This document shows, in pieces, positions 9,650 through 19,409 of a stretch of 64,000 nucleotides of DNA; the stretch's first letter is position 1; each line of letters opens with the position of its first letter. Both the position numbers and the translations under genes were made by a program. Under the pieces are notes generated by a model that worked only from the letters and a program-made list of their open reading frames with translations, was not told where the DNA came from and made no database searches. The stretch covers positions 62,001-126,000 of the forward strand of contig CAVYON010000056.1 of assembly GCA_963770035.1 (NCBI GenBank). The letters are read 5' to 3'. This DNA comes from Roseiarcus sp963770035 (lineage in GTDB: Bacteria; Pseudomonadota; Alphaproteobacteria; Rhizobiales; Beijerinckiaceae).

Positions 9650-10621
9650 TCAGGTGATCGCCTTCGCGAATCGCCCTCCGTAACGGCGGATGACCCAAGT
9701 CGCTAAGAACGCCGCGACCGCGGCGAAGATTGCCTGCTGTGGCCTGTCTTGCGGAAAGGTGGATTTGCTCAAATCCAGGAAGATTGGATGAATAAGGTAG
9801 ACACCATAGGTGAGCGCGGGAAGGAGCCCGAAGCTCAAGTTCCGCGCGAGCGGCTTCTTCCCAAGAAATAGAGCGACGATGAATAGGGTCGCGGCCAGCG
9901 CGTCCTGCAACCCGAACTGGTGCGAGACTGTCAGTCCTGCAACGGCGAGCGCGACCACGAGCAAGGCAATGACCGCTCGCGCGCCCGAGCTGTTGTTCGC
10001 GGCGCCGAGCGCTACGCCAGTCAAGACCGCGGGCAACGCCTGGGCGTATTGCCCAATGGGCGGCCCCATCTCAGTCGCGGCCGCTAACCACAGTCTCGCA
10101 GTGGCTATGTAGATCAGAAGGGCCGTTGCGGCCAGGGGGAACGCGATGTCGCGAACGGGCGTGTTGAGAGCCATGCGTAAGGCGACCAGGAATACGAACA
10201 CGAATGGCAGGTACCAAAGGTGAATGCTCGTTCCCGCCAAGATCGTCGCCAGCAGTGAAACGTTCGCGCCGTAGTTCCGAAGGAACGGCTCGCTCACTGC
10301 AAGATGAGCAAAGCCGTAAAAAAGAAACCAGAACGCCCACGGGATCAGGTAGCGCGCAGCCAAGCCGGAGAGGCTGGCCGCGCCCGATCGTCGGGCCTCA
10401 AAGTAAAAGGTCATAATCAAAAAAACGCTTAGACCAGAATAGGCGAACTCAGCCTCCGGCGCGCGGGCGTGAAACCAGACGATCCCGACCGCGGCGGCGA
10501 CGCGCAATCCGTCGACCCAAGGATTACGCGCCACTGCAACAACCGAAGAACCGACCAATTCGCTTGACACGACGCCGATGTCCGGTCGCGAATACAGGTC
10601 GTCATTTGGCTTATGGTGCAT
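9650..10621 (-). CDS. Second membrane acyltransferase (acyltransferase_3)
   Basis: A 323-aa polytopic membrane protein. NPWVDGLRVAAAVGIVWFHARAP matches the N-terminal acyltransferase_3 signature with the conserved His. YSGLSVFLIMTFYF and LTYGVYLIHPIFLDL match later family blocks. It is shorter than the usual 350-400 aa but has ten or so hydrophobic stretches. It probably O-acylates a surface sugar, like its downstream neighbour; the acceptor is unknown. It is divergent from the next acyltransferase gene at 10897, with about 275 bp between the starts. Confidence 0.82.
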   Translation of the reverse strand: MHHKPNDDLYSRPDIGVVSSELVGSSVVAVARNPWVDGLRVAAAVGIVWFHARAPEAEFAYSGLSVFLIMTFYFEARRSGAASLSGLAARYLIPWAFWFLFYGFAHLAVSEPFLRNYGANVSLLATILAGTSIHLWYLPFVFVFLVALRMALNTPVRDIAFPLAATALLIYIATARLWLAAATEMGPPIGQYAQALPAVLTGVALGAANNSSGARAVIALLVVALAVAGLTVSHQFGLQDALAATLFIVALFLGKKPLARNLSFGLLPALTYGVYLIHPIFLDLSKSTFPQDRPQQAIFAAVAAFLATWVIRRYGGRFAKAIT

Positions 10622-10896
10622 TTTTTAATCGCACACCGTCAAATTCCAATTCAATGTTGTCAGCGCAAGGGCGTCCTCTGTCGTTTAGCCGGCCCGCCGA
10701 TTTTCGACAAGGGGGCGAGGCCCTTCGAAGGGCTGGAGGCATCAGCTCAGTCTATTCGCTTGGCCCTTGAGGCGCGAGTAGCGCCTTCCCAGCTCGACGT
10801 TAAGATCGTGTCCGAGGCACGGCGTCTCCTCGGTAGGAGCGGCACTCGCAATGTGCTAGGGGATCGCCAGAGTCCTTGCCCCGGAGCCGCCTGCTG

Positions 10897-12153
10897 ATGA
10901 ATGTCGAGACGGATGCGGTAGATCGGAGGGAGAAAGCGCCCTCGAAATTGCTGGCCGGTCGCCAAGTCGACATAGATCATGTAAAGGCCATTGCAATAAT
11001 ATTCGTTGTGCTCGGGCATATCTGGGATCCGGAGGGTCCTGAATGGTCCGATACACTGAAGTTCTTTATTTACAATTTTCACATGTCGCTTTTCATGTAT
11101 CTCAGTGGATTTGCTTTTTTTCTCCATTTCTCTCGGAAGAGCCGAACTCCATGGTCATCGTATGTCGCAGAACGAGCGAATCGTCTCCTGGTCCCGCTTG
11201 TCGTCTTGGCCGTGATCATTATCAACATAAAGTATTTATTCAAGTACGTTGCACCGATGCATCGTGACGACTTCAATTATCTGGATGGATATCGGCATAT
11301 CATAATTAATACGGAGAGAAACCCGGCTGTAGATTTGTGGTATCTCGCAACTCTTTTTATATTTTCTACCATAACGTATGGAATACTGCAGTTAAGGAAA
11401 TCTTTTGTGTACACATTAACCGGAATTGGACTAATTCTATATTGTTACTTCGCTTATGCGGCGAAAAGAGGGCTGATTACCGATGATTTTTATATCGATA
11501 GGATCTGTTGGTTCTATATTTTCTTTATGATGGGGTGCCTGGCCGCCTTGCACTGGGGAGTCATGCGAAAGTTCATGCGTGATTGGTGGTGGGCGGCCGG
11601 GATCGGGTTTGTCGCTTTTCAATACTTCAGCCAGTATTTACCGGTCCTGTGGGGGAATGGAGATATATTTTTGCAGGATCCCTAAGTATAATTCTATTTC
11701 ACGGATATGCCCAAATCGAAGGTCGGCGAGGGGAACCCATTTACAACATCATATCGCGTAATACGTTGATCATATATTTGCTGAATTCAATGATCATAGC
11801 CGCCGCGTTCCCGGTCATGAAGAGATTTTTCGACGTGTCCGACCAAATGCTTGATCTTCTATATGGTCTTACTGCCGTTCGGACTGCTCGTTCCGATAGC
11901 CGTTCGCGAGTTTCTGGTTGATCGGCCGTTTTCCCAAACTCGCCCGTTACATCAGCTAGCCGGGAACCGGCGCGCCGGACCTCCCGTTCCCGTTTGCTCC
12001 CGGCATCTCAATCGGCTGGTGGCACAGAACGAAACCTCAACGGATCCGCCGCTGCCAACGAAGCTTGCGCTCGGGCGATTTGCGGTCCCCGGTCCTGCAT
12101 CGTCGCCCTGGGCCTGGTCCAAGGACCGGTTCCGCGCCTCGTTTGCAACATAA
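10897..12153 (+). CDS. Third membrane acyltransferase (fucose 4-O-acetylase-like), two frameshifts
   Basis: The start ATG 10897 (MNVETDAVDRREK) leads to QVDIDHVKAIAIIFVVLGHIW, FHMSLFMYLSGFAFF and ERANRLLVPLVVL. These are the early helices of the acyltransferase_3/OafA group and resemble fucose-4-O-acetylase proteins. The first frame stops at 11685. One base appears missing in a T-run near 11673, and a second frame continues AGSLSIILFHGYAQIEG ... ISRNTLIIYLLNSMII. A further +1 shift near 11860 gives LLPFGLLVPIAVREFLVDRP. The frames sum to an open reading of about 418 aa, but the tail past about 11965 overlaps the convergent gene and looks random. The gene is visibly AT-richer than the surrounding chromosome, which suggests transfer. 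It is either a decaying gene or a sequence-error casualty. Confidence 0.7.
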
Positions 12154-13689
12154 AGCGCATTGAGCGCCATGACGCAGGCCGTGAGGTAATACATCAATTG
12201 GAAATTCTCTTTCGTCGCAAGCGTCATGCGATAGGTAAGAAAAGCGATTAGTGCGCCGGCAAGGCCCCCCATCAGCGTACCCCGCCACGAAACATCCGTC
12301 ATGTAGCGCCTGATGGCGATCCAAATCGTAAACCCGAGCGCGCCGAAAAAAGTGACCGCGCCGGCCACGCCAGTCTCGACGAGCACGGCCAACACTCCAC
12401 TATCGACAGAATAAAAATCGGATCCAGGAGAGCTATATTGAATGATGTCGGCGGCCAACCCAAACCCGTTGCCGACGACAGGACTGTGCTCGATTTTGGG
12501 TATCCCAATTTGCCACTCGATCTTCCGCCCGTCGTTACTGTATTGCTCGGTGCCGCCGCCGAGCACCCGGATATACACGGCCGGCACGAACAGGAGCGCA
12601 AAAACCACAGCCGCGAAGCCCGTTGACGCCAAACACGCCGAGAATTGCCGGCATGAGGCGCGTGCGATCCGTCAGGTAGCTCCGGACGACAGGAGCGGCC
12701 AAAAGTGCGACGATCACATGACGAGACCGCCGCGCGCTCCCGTAATGAAAATCCCGGCAAAGCAGACCAGAGACCGACGCCAAGAGCATGCGCCAGAATA
12801 CGTTGCGGCCATGAAGACGAAAACAGCGGCGATTGGCGCAATCATCCCCACAAACTCCGCCAAGCTAAGAGCGGTATTGAATACGGAAAGCGCACGAAAT
12901 TGCCCGCCCCGCATATAGTTCGCTAGCCACCACTTGAAGCGACGGAAAATTTGCCAACAATCGATAGAAAAATTTTGGCATAATGCTAACCATAAAGGTT
13001 TCCGAATAACAACATCAACTATTCCAATAAGACTGATAAAAATCGCGCAAAAGAAGATTAATCCTTGTAAAATCTCACATCATTTTCATTTCGGATCACG
13101 TATAGCGCCGCCAGGAAGGGAATGTAGGCCTCAACGAGCTTGGAATCGAAAGCGCTCAGGCTCAAAATGGGCTTATCGACGTTAATATGGAAGAACCGAA
13201 ACGAAAACATAACCGACGAGGCAGGCGCCGATCGCCCTATTCGCTTTCCGAGATCTGCGATTCGTCGTCTGGCGTCCGGCGAGGTCGAAAAGAGAAGGCG
13301 GAAGTCCCGATAAGCGCATAATTGACGATGCGGCGAGGGGAAATCCAAGGAAGGCGGCGACTGGAACGAATAGTAGGCATCGGGGTGCAGAGAGACACGA
13401 CCAGCGCGATAAAAAAAAAGCGCCTGAGCAATTTGTCCGACACCATCGGCACATCCGGCGCGACCCAAAGCAGCACAAGACCGAAGACGCCGACGTAAGC
13501 GGCCGTCGCCATCGGGGGAAGAGTGATCGCCATAAAGCCAACCAGAGACCCGGCCACGATGGCCCCGACTCCCCAAGCCAGCATGATCAGCGCGCGCCGC
13601 GCAACCGCGGGCGCGCCTTTGAACGTCAGCCGCAACTCGCCTCGGGCAAGGGCGACATACTGAGAAAAACCAGCGCGGAATGCGTTCAT
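11952..13689 (-). pseudogene. O-antigen ligase family protein, broken by several frameshifts
   Basis: The pieces join in order on the minus strand. MNAFRAGFSQYVALARGELR ... VGVFGLVLLWVAPDVP ... LPWISPRRIVNYALIGTS starts at 13689. INVDKPILSLSAFDSKL ... ALYVIRNENDVRFY follows from about 13240. A third frame reads LIFFCAIFISLIGIVDVVIRK ... GGQFRALSVFNTALSLAEF ... FITGARGGLVM. A short IVALLAAPVVRSYL piece comes next. Last is YIRVLGGGTEQYSNDGRK ... GNGFGLAADIIQYSS ... GVLAVLVETGVAG, the Wzy/WaaL-like C-terminal half. Breaks lie near 13270, 13064, 12715 and 12620. Intact relatives polymerise or ligate O-antigen or exopolysaccharide at the periplasmic face of the inner membrane. Four shifts in one gene suggest real decay more than random error. 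Part of it is AT-rich. Confidence 0.65.
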
Positions 13690-13739
13690 GGATTCCTCAA
13701 TCCTCGGTTCGACAGACGCGGCGGCCGAAGATGACAATG

Positions 13740-14503
13740 GACGGATAGGCTACCGTTAAATTCAGCGGTCCTTTACCCCGGGCGGCCCGCGCGCGTCGAG
13801 CGCAATCTCGCAACAGCGTTTCCAGGAGCCGGCGCACAATGAGGGTCCGCCAGTTCACCGCGCGCCCGCGTTCCTCGGCGTGGAAGGAAAAGCGGGACGT
13901 CTCTCTGATTACTCCAGCAAGATTACCTATTGCTGTGCGTCATAGCGATAGCTAGGTCCTAGATAGGGAGCGCGCGCGCGCCGAGGCGGCCTTCTCGTAT
14001 TTTCCCCGGACCGGCAGCAGGGGCTCGTGCGACAAATCCGCCCAACGCGCGGCATTTCCGCTGGATAGAGCGAGCGCCGATCGGCGAACGTGGCGCGCGT
14101 AATTGGCAGGGTAAGGTCAGCAGTTCAGAGTTGCTCCGCATTCGGGGAGTCGGCAACGCAGGACTTTCCAATGCCCGGGTGCGAACGGCGCCAACAAAGA
14201 TCTCTCCTTTCCCACAGAGAAGACCGATTGAAGTGCGTTGCTTTACTCGCCGACGTTCCAGCAGGTTGTGCACAACCTTAGGTTGTCTATGAATCCCTGT
14301 TCGATAATAGTAGTGCAGCGCCGGGGCGGCGAGTCGAGAAGTGTCGAGTTGACGGCGTCAAGTTTACCCGCCTAAGAGCTGGTCCTCTCCTCGTATGATT
14401 TGACTATTTCCTCCGAACAGGTTCAAGCAGGGCCGCGAGTATGTGCTGATTGCGCGCGGGCGCCCACGCCAGCGTTGTATCTCCTACGTTCGAAAGGTCT
14501 ATC
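13740..14503. other. Long intergenic region upstream of the secreted beta-helix gene
   Basis: About 760 bp without a convincing gene on either strand. It contains the 16-bp palindrome at 14263-14278, listed separately. Bases 14490-14503 carry an AAGG ribosome-binding sequence for the gene at 14504. Open frames here are arginine-rich and show no family resemblance. Confidence 0.55.
14263..14278. promoter_or_regulatory. 16-bp perfect palindrome, possible operator
   Basis: AGGTTGTGCACAACCT is a perfect palindrome about 225 bp upstream of the beta-helix gene. A further half-copy (AGGTTGTC) begins 2 bp later, at about 14280. The arrangement resembles a dimeric regulator site with an extra half-site. 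No cognate regulator could be assigned. Confidence 0.4.
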
Positions 14504-16490
14504 ATGTACACGAGCGCCGAACTTCAGTTGCTTCGCAATGCGGATCCGGGAGTGCAACTCCCCGGGATCGACACGCCGGCAGGCAATCCGCTCGCGGCCG
14601 CCTCGCTCAAGCCGCTCTCTTCGATCCCCACCTCCCCCGGCGGCCCCTTGTATTACAACGCCAAAACCAACGTGGTTTCTATTGGCCAAGCCGGCACGAC
14701 CGTCAGCGGCTATGACTTCGGCAACGCGACCATTGCCGTGTGCGCCAGCAATATCACGATCGAGAACTGCAGCTTCGCCGCCACGACCGGGTACGACGCC
14801 ATCCAGGTCAACCAGGGAACCAACACGACCGTAACCAACTGCACGTTCGACGGCGAAGGCATCCCCTCTCCGCTCTGCATGTGGATAACGTCGAAGACCC
14901 CGATCACCGTCACCAACAATCGCTTTCTCGACACGCCATCCGACGGCGTCGACGTGTCGGGCGGGGGCCTCATCTCCGGCAACTACTTCTCCGGAGCAGG
15001 CTACGCGAGCACCGGTCTGCATCCGGACGCGATCACGATCAACGACAGCACGGCGCCGATGACCATCTCGAATAATTTCATCGACTGGACACTGAACCCG
15101 AACTCCGTCTTCTATGCGAACGATTGCATTCGCATCACCGCTATGAACAGTGCAACCAGCAATGTGACCGTGACCGGCAACTACCTGATCGGCGGTTCGG
15201 CCGTCATCGACGCCGGCAACATGGGAACGGGCACGTTCAGCAACATCTCCATCACCAACAACTACCTCGGCTTTAGTGTATATGGCCAAGACTTCTTTCC
15301 GGGTCCGATGTCCGGCGTGACAATGAGCGGAAACGTCATTTTCGACTACACCAACTCGGCCTACTCCACCAACGCCTGGGCGGCCTACAAGGCGGCCGGG
15401 CTGCCGACGCCGAATCTCCTCGTCTCGACCAACGCCGCCACCATCAACGCCGGAACGGAGACCGGCCCGACGACCCTGTACGGCAGCCCGAGCGCCCACC
15501 TGACGGGAGGCCTCCACGAAAACAATTTCGTCGGCGGCTTCGGCAAGCAGTTCTTCTTCGGCGGCCCGGGAGCCAACATCTTCACCTATCTCTCGCCCGC
15601 CGAACTCGACGCCTTTCGGGCCGGACTGGATCAACTTCAATTTCGGCGTCGCCAAGGACGTCATCGATCTCAGCCATATCGACGCCAACCTGAGCGCCGC
15701 CGGCATGCAGGCCTTCAGCTTCATCGGCACGAACGCCTTCACCAGCGCCGGCGCCCAGGTGCGCTACCAACTGGATCCGACCCACAACATGACCGTCGTC
15801 CAGGTGGCGCTCGCCGGGGACACCTCGCCCGACATGACGATCGACATCAGCGGCCAATTCAATCTCACCGCGGCCAATTTCGCTCTCACCGCCAGCCAGT
15901 CCACGACCGACCTCGCCAATGGCGCCGCGCTCTCTGTTGCGACCGTCCGGTCCGGTTCGGCGTTCGAATACCTCTACACCAACGTCAAGGGGCGGGCCTA
16001 TTCGGCCTACCAATCGGTCGTCAACGGCGGCAACGTCGTGGCCGACGACCTGAACTTCAGCGCAACGTCGAACGAAATCGACCTGTACCAGAAGAACGTC
16101 ACGCTCACCCGGTCCGGGCAGTCCGAAACCCTCGCGATCGGCAACGGCTCGTTCAGCCTCGCCTACCACGCCAACGAGACGATCCAGGCAGGCAACGCGA
16201 ACGCCGGCGCGGAGACCTTCGCCTTCAGCGCGGGGTACGGCAACGACACGCTCTCCGGCTTTGCGGCCTCGGGAACGACCGCCGACACGCTTGTCCTGTC
16301 GACCTCCGACTTCTCCTATCTCACCGCCGCCATGACCCAGGCCCAGGATCTGGCCGCGGTCCTGAGCCATGCCTCCTCGGCCTCAAACGGCGGCGTGACG
16401 ATCGGCGACACCCGAGGCGACAGCGTCGCTCTTGTCGGCGTCAGCGCCGCGACTCTCACCACCAACCCGAGCGCGGTCAAATTCGTCTGA
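14504..16490 (+). CDS. Secreted right-handed beta-helix protein with RTX/serralysin-like C-terminus, one frameshift
   Basis: The start ATG 14504 follows an AAGG sequence. The first ~380 residues are built from repeats such as ITIENCSF, TVTNCTFDG, ITVTNNRFLD and VTVTGNYLIGG, the pattern of pectate-lyase-like right-handed beta-helices that bind or cleave polysaccharides. The frame breaks near 15615-15625 (one extra base). The second frame reads WINFNFGVAKDVIDLSHIDA ... VQVALAGDTSPDM, like the M10 serralysin C-terminal domain, and ends with a GYGNDTLSGF nonapeptide-like motif. There is no N-terminal signal peptide. This is consistent with type I secretion by a C-terminal signal. The corrected length is 661 aa. 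It sits in the polysaccharide region, so a glycan-modifying enzyme is plausible but unproven. Confidence 0.8.
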
Positions 16491-16535
16491 TCGAGCACCC
16501 CCGCCGGGTCGGCGAGGCCGCGCAGGTCCCGCGTT

Positions 16536-16952
16536 TCAATCGCCATCCGGATCCGGTCGAAAGGTCGTCAGCAGGCGATCGCGCGATCGCGCGGCGAGTT
16601 GGCTGGCGCCTTCGCGGCGAGCCGTCGCCCGCCGGCTCTCAGGCGCCGGCCCGACGGCTCTCGCCGCGTGTCGGACGAGCGGCGTCCGCTTTCTGCTCCA
16701 ACGCGCGCGGATCGAGGGCGCGCCGTCACCCGCCCGGCGCGCCGTCCTGCGGTGTGCCTGGGCGGGGCGTCCGGCGGGGCCTTGGGTCGCGAGCATTCGC
16801 CGCGCCAAGGTCATGGGCTCGCATTCCAGCAGGTCCTCCGTCCGCGCGACAAGATCGGCGAGGCTCACCGGGCTCGTTTCATCGGGCGCGCGAAGGAACC
16901 CGAGCAGCTGCACCATCTCCGCATAGCTCGCGACGAAGCTTGACGCACTCAA
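16536..16952 (-). CDS. Doubtful ORF of unknown function
   Basis: The gap 16491-17005 contains a 138-codon minus-strand frame. Its first ~58 residues (FVASYAEMVQLLGFLRAPDE ... LADLVARTEDLLE) look protein-like, while the rest is an arginine-rich low-information tail. No family is recognised. It may be the 5' part of a gene frameshifted after about codon 58, or a chance frame in GC-rich DNA. Confidence 0.25.
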   Translation of the reverse strand: MSASSFVASYAEMVQLLGFLRAPDETSPVSLADLVARTEDLLECEPMTLARRMLATQGPAGRPAQAHRRTARRAGDGAPSIRARWSRKRTPLVRHAARAVGPAPESRRATARREGASQLAARSRDRLLTTFRPDPDGD

Positions 16953-17005
16953 TCGGTTGACGTAGAGCTAGCAGTGAGATCAATTTAGCCTACGGTTAAC
17001 AGCGG

Positions 17006-17782
17006 ATGTTGCTTCCAAAAAAAGCGATTCGGACCGTGCAGTCAGAATTGTGGTTCCTAAAGGAAGCAAAAGATTCGTTCTACTTCAAGTACAGAAGATT
17101 TATGCGGAAACCACACGACATAGATTTTTCATTAATACATAATATTCGAAAAGATCAACCCGGATGCTTCATCGACGTTGGGGCGAATCAAGGACAGTCG
17201 ATTGAATCCATCCGCCTTTTTGCTCCTGAGGCGAGAATTGAGAGCTTTGAGCCCAATCGCAATCTCGCGGCGAAACTGAAGGCGCGCTACCGGGACGACG
17301 ATCTCGTCCAAGTTCATGATGTGGGCCTGTCCGACCAGGCCGCCACCAGACAGCTATATGTGCCTTCCTACAGAAACTTTGTCTACGACGGACTGGCGTC
17401 TCTCGATCTCGAATCGGCGAAGTCGTGGATCAATCCAGATCGGGTCTACCTGTTCAGGGCGGATGCCTTGAAGATCATGAAATTCGATTGTAAGGTCGAA
17501 ACACTAGATTCTTTGCACCTTGACCCTATTTTCATCAAGATCGACGTGCAGGGCACGGAATACGCAGTAATTGCAGGTGGCCTGGAAACGATTCGCAAAT
17601 ATCAGCCAGTCATCATGGTTGAGGCGTTCGGAGATGATCCGCGTCTGGTTGCGCTAATGGCTGCAGAAAAATATGAGCCGTACCATTTCCACAACGGTAA
17701 ACTGAGTCCCTACGCCGAGATAGCCCGCAATACGTTCTTGATAACAAAGAATCGCCTGGAAAGTTCGTTCATCAGAATGTGA
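17006..17782 (+). CDS. FkbM family methyltransferase
   Basis: A 258-aa protein with the FkbM-type SAM-binding motif IDVGANQGQS near residue 53, FEPN near 80 and the later block IFIKIDVQGTEYAVIAGGLE. These are the conserved elements of FkbM methyltransferases, which commonly O-methylate sugars in polysaccharides or glycolipids. It is intact. Codons are more AT-rich than in flanking metabolic genes, matching the 10.9-13.2 kb part of the accessory region and supporting joint acquisition. No operon partner is adjacent. Confidence 0.87.
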   Translation: MLLPKKAIRTVQSELWFLKEAKDSFYFKYRRFMRKPHDIDFSLIHNIRKDQPGCFIDVGANQGQSIESIRLFAPEARIESFEPNRNLAAKLKARYRDDDLVQVHDVGLSDQAATRQLYVPSYRNFVYDGLASLDLESAKSWINPDRVYLFRADALKIMKFDCKVETLDSLHLDPIFIKIDVQGTEYAVIAGGLETIRKYQPVIMVEAFGDDPRLVALMAAEKYEPYHFHNGKLSPYAEIARNTFLITKNRLESSFIRM

Positions 17783-18277
17783 CGCGCGTTTCGACCGAGC
17801 CCCTGCTCAGGGACAGCGCTAATTTCTCATAGCGGAGTTGAACCTCTATCGACTTCGCGTTGAGCGGAAGGTTTTTGTCAAGGACGTAACCGTTGTGCCG
17901 TTAGAGGGCGGTTCTCGCGCCTCGAGTGCGGCGAACGTCCCGACGTTGATCATTCCGTGGTCGAACACCGCGCCGATTATCCACGGGCTCGAAGGGAGTC
18001 CCCCAGTTCGACCGGCGGTTCAAACCGCTGTTCGAAACCCGAGAGGGCGATGACGACAGTCGCGGTCGCTGAAGTGCTTACGGGTCCGGAGCAGGCCCAG
18101 GACCATGTCCTCGCCCCGCGGTACCGTGAGCTTTTCGGGTCTTGGAACGTGATTGTGCTCGGCTTCGACATCGCGGTCCGCGCTGCGGGATTGCGGCCCA
18201 CGTGTCGACCTAAATTTCGCACGGCCGGGACTCCCTCCGTCTCGGGTCAACGCTCTGCCAATCCTGTGTTGAGGTTG
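17783..18277. other. Intergenic region, no supported gene
   Basis: About 495 bp between the FkbM gene and boxR. Frames on both strands are short and arginine-rich. No tRNA, terminator or transposase fragment was recognised. It may contain decayed coding sequence, but nothing can be assigned. Confidence 0.5.
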
Positions 18278-19213
18278 TCACGCCTCCAACCCGAGAGCCT
18301 CGCGCACCTCGGCGCGCAGAACCTGGAACGTCTCCAGCAGCGGCTGGGCGCTGGTGTCTACCTTGAGATCCGCCTTGGAATAGAAGGCCGCCCGGCCAGC
18401 CAAAATCGATTTCAAATCCTCCATCGCCTCGGCGCTCGCCGCCATCGGACGTAGGTCGCCCTGGTCGGCGACGCGCGCCATGTGGTCTTCGGGGTCCGCC
18501 TGCAGCCAGACGGTGGTGCAATGGCGCAAGAGCAGGTTGAAGCTGACGAGGTCCGACACCATGCCGCCGGCGGTCGCGATGACCGCCTCCGGGTAGATCT
18601 GCACCGCCTCCTCGAGCGCGCGGCGCTCGTAGCGGCGGTAGGCGTTCTGCCCATAAAGGCCGAGAATTTCTGCGGTCGAGCAGCCCGCCATCATTTCGAT
18701 CTCGCGGGTAAGTTCGATGAACGGGAAATCAAGGTCCTCCGCCAGCATCCGCCCGAGGGTCGACTTGCCTGCGCCCCGAAGGCCGATCAGGGCGATCCGG
18801 GGCGAGCGCGCGCGGACGCCGCTTTCGGCCCCGGTGCCCAGCAGCTCGCCGACCGCGACGCGGGCGCGCCGCAGCGTCGTCTCGTCGCGGTGCTCCAGCA
18901 TCTCGCGTATGAGCAGCCATTCCGGCGACTTGGTCGTCACGTCGCCCAAAAGCTCGGCGAACGAGCAGTGCAGCGCACGGGTGACCTGGAGCAGGACGAG
19001 CACGGAGGCGTTGCCGACGCCGTATTCCAGATTGGCGAGGTGCCGCTCCGACACGTCCGTCGCCGCCGCCAGCGCCTTGCGCGTCATGCCCCGGCGCGCG
19101 CGCAAATCCCGGACACGCTCACCGAGCGCGATCAGGAACGGATCCTTGCCGCCGCCTCCATCGGCCTCGCCGCGTGCAGCGGCTGCATTGTGTGGCACTA
19201 TAGTGCTTGACAT
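18278..19213 (-). CDS. boxR: XRE-type regulator fused to shikimate-kinase-like domain (BoxR/BzdR family)
   Basis: A 311-aa protein in two parts. Residues ~25-90 are an XRE helix-turn-helix (LRARRGMTRKALAAATDVSERHLANLEYG). Residues ~135-300 are a shikimate-kinase-like domain with P-loop GLRGAGKSTLGRML. This architecture defines BoxR/BzdR, regulators of benzoate catabolism in which the kinase-like domain binds benzoyl-CoA as inducer. It is divergent from the benzoate-CoA ligase gene, which supports the assignment. The gene is intact. The box ring-epoxidation genes are not in this window. Confidence 0.9.
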   Translation of the reverse strand: MSSTIVPHNAAAARGEADGGGGKDPFLIALGERVRDLRARRGMTRKALAAATDVSERHLANLEYGVGNASVLVLLQVTRALHCSFAELLGDVTTKSPEWLLIREMLEHRDETTLRRARVAVGELLGTGAESGVRARSPRIALIGLRGAGKSTLGRMLAEDLDFPFIELTREIEMMAGCSTAEILGLYGQNAYRRYERRALEEAVQIYPEAVIATAGGMVSDLVSFNLLLRHCTTVWLQADPEDHMARVADQGDLRPMAASAEAMEDLKSILAGRAAFYSKADLKVDTSAQPLLETFQVLRAEVREALGLEA

Positions 19214-19409
19214 CTGGTGGCGAGGTCCATATCCAATTCCTCAGGCAAAATATTGCATCGTCCGTGGACGTAGGCAAGTCGATCAGGTGTCCTTGAGCCT
19301 CGAAGCGTCAGGCCAGGGGTCGGTAGGGCCCGCCGCCCGCTTGGTCTGTTGCCTTGAACGCGCGATTCGCGTCATCTGAGCGACAGCGACAGGAACGCGG
19401 GGAGGAACA
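19214..19409. promoter_or_regulatory. Divergent boxR / benzoate-CoA ligase promoter region
   Basis: A 196-bp region between the two start codons. BoxR/BzdR-type regulators are known to bind TGCA-containing repeats. TGCA occurs at 19254-19257 in this region and again at 19175-19178 and 19184-19187 just inside boxR, near the ATAGTGC sequence. These are candidate operators only. A GGGGAGGAAC ribosome-binding site precedes the ligase ATG. Confidence 0.4.

Noticed and set aside
18001..18060. tRNA-like TTCGAAACCC sequence
   Set aside because: No acceptor, D or anticodon stems could be formed around it.
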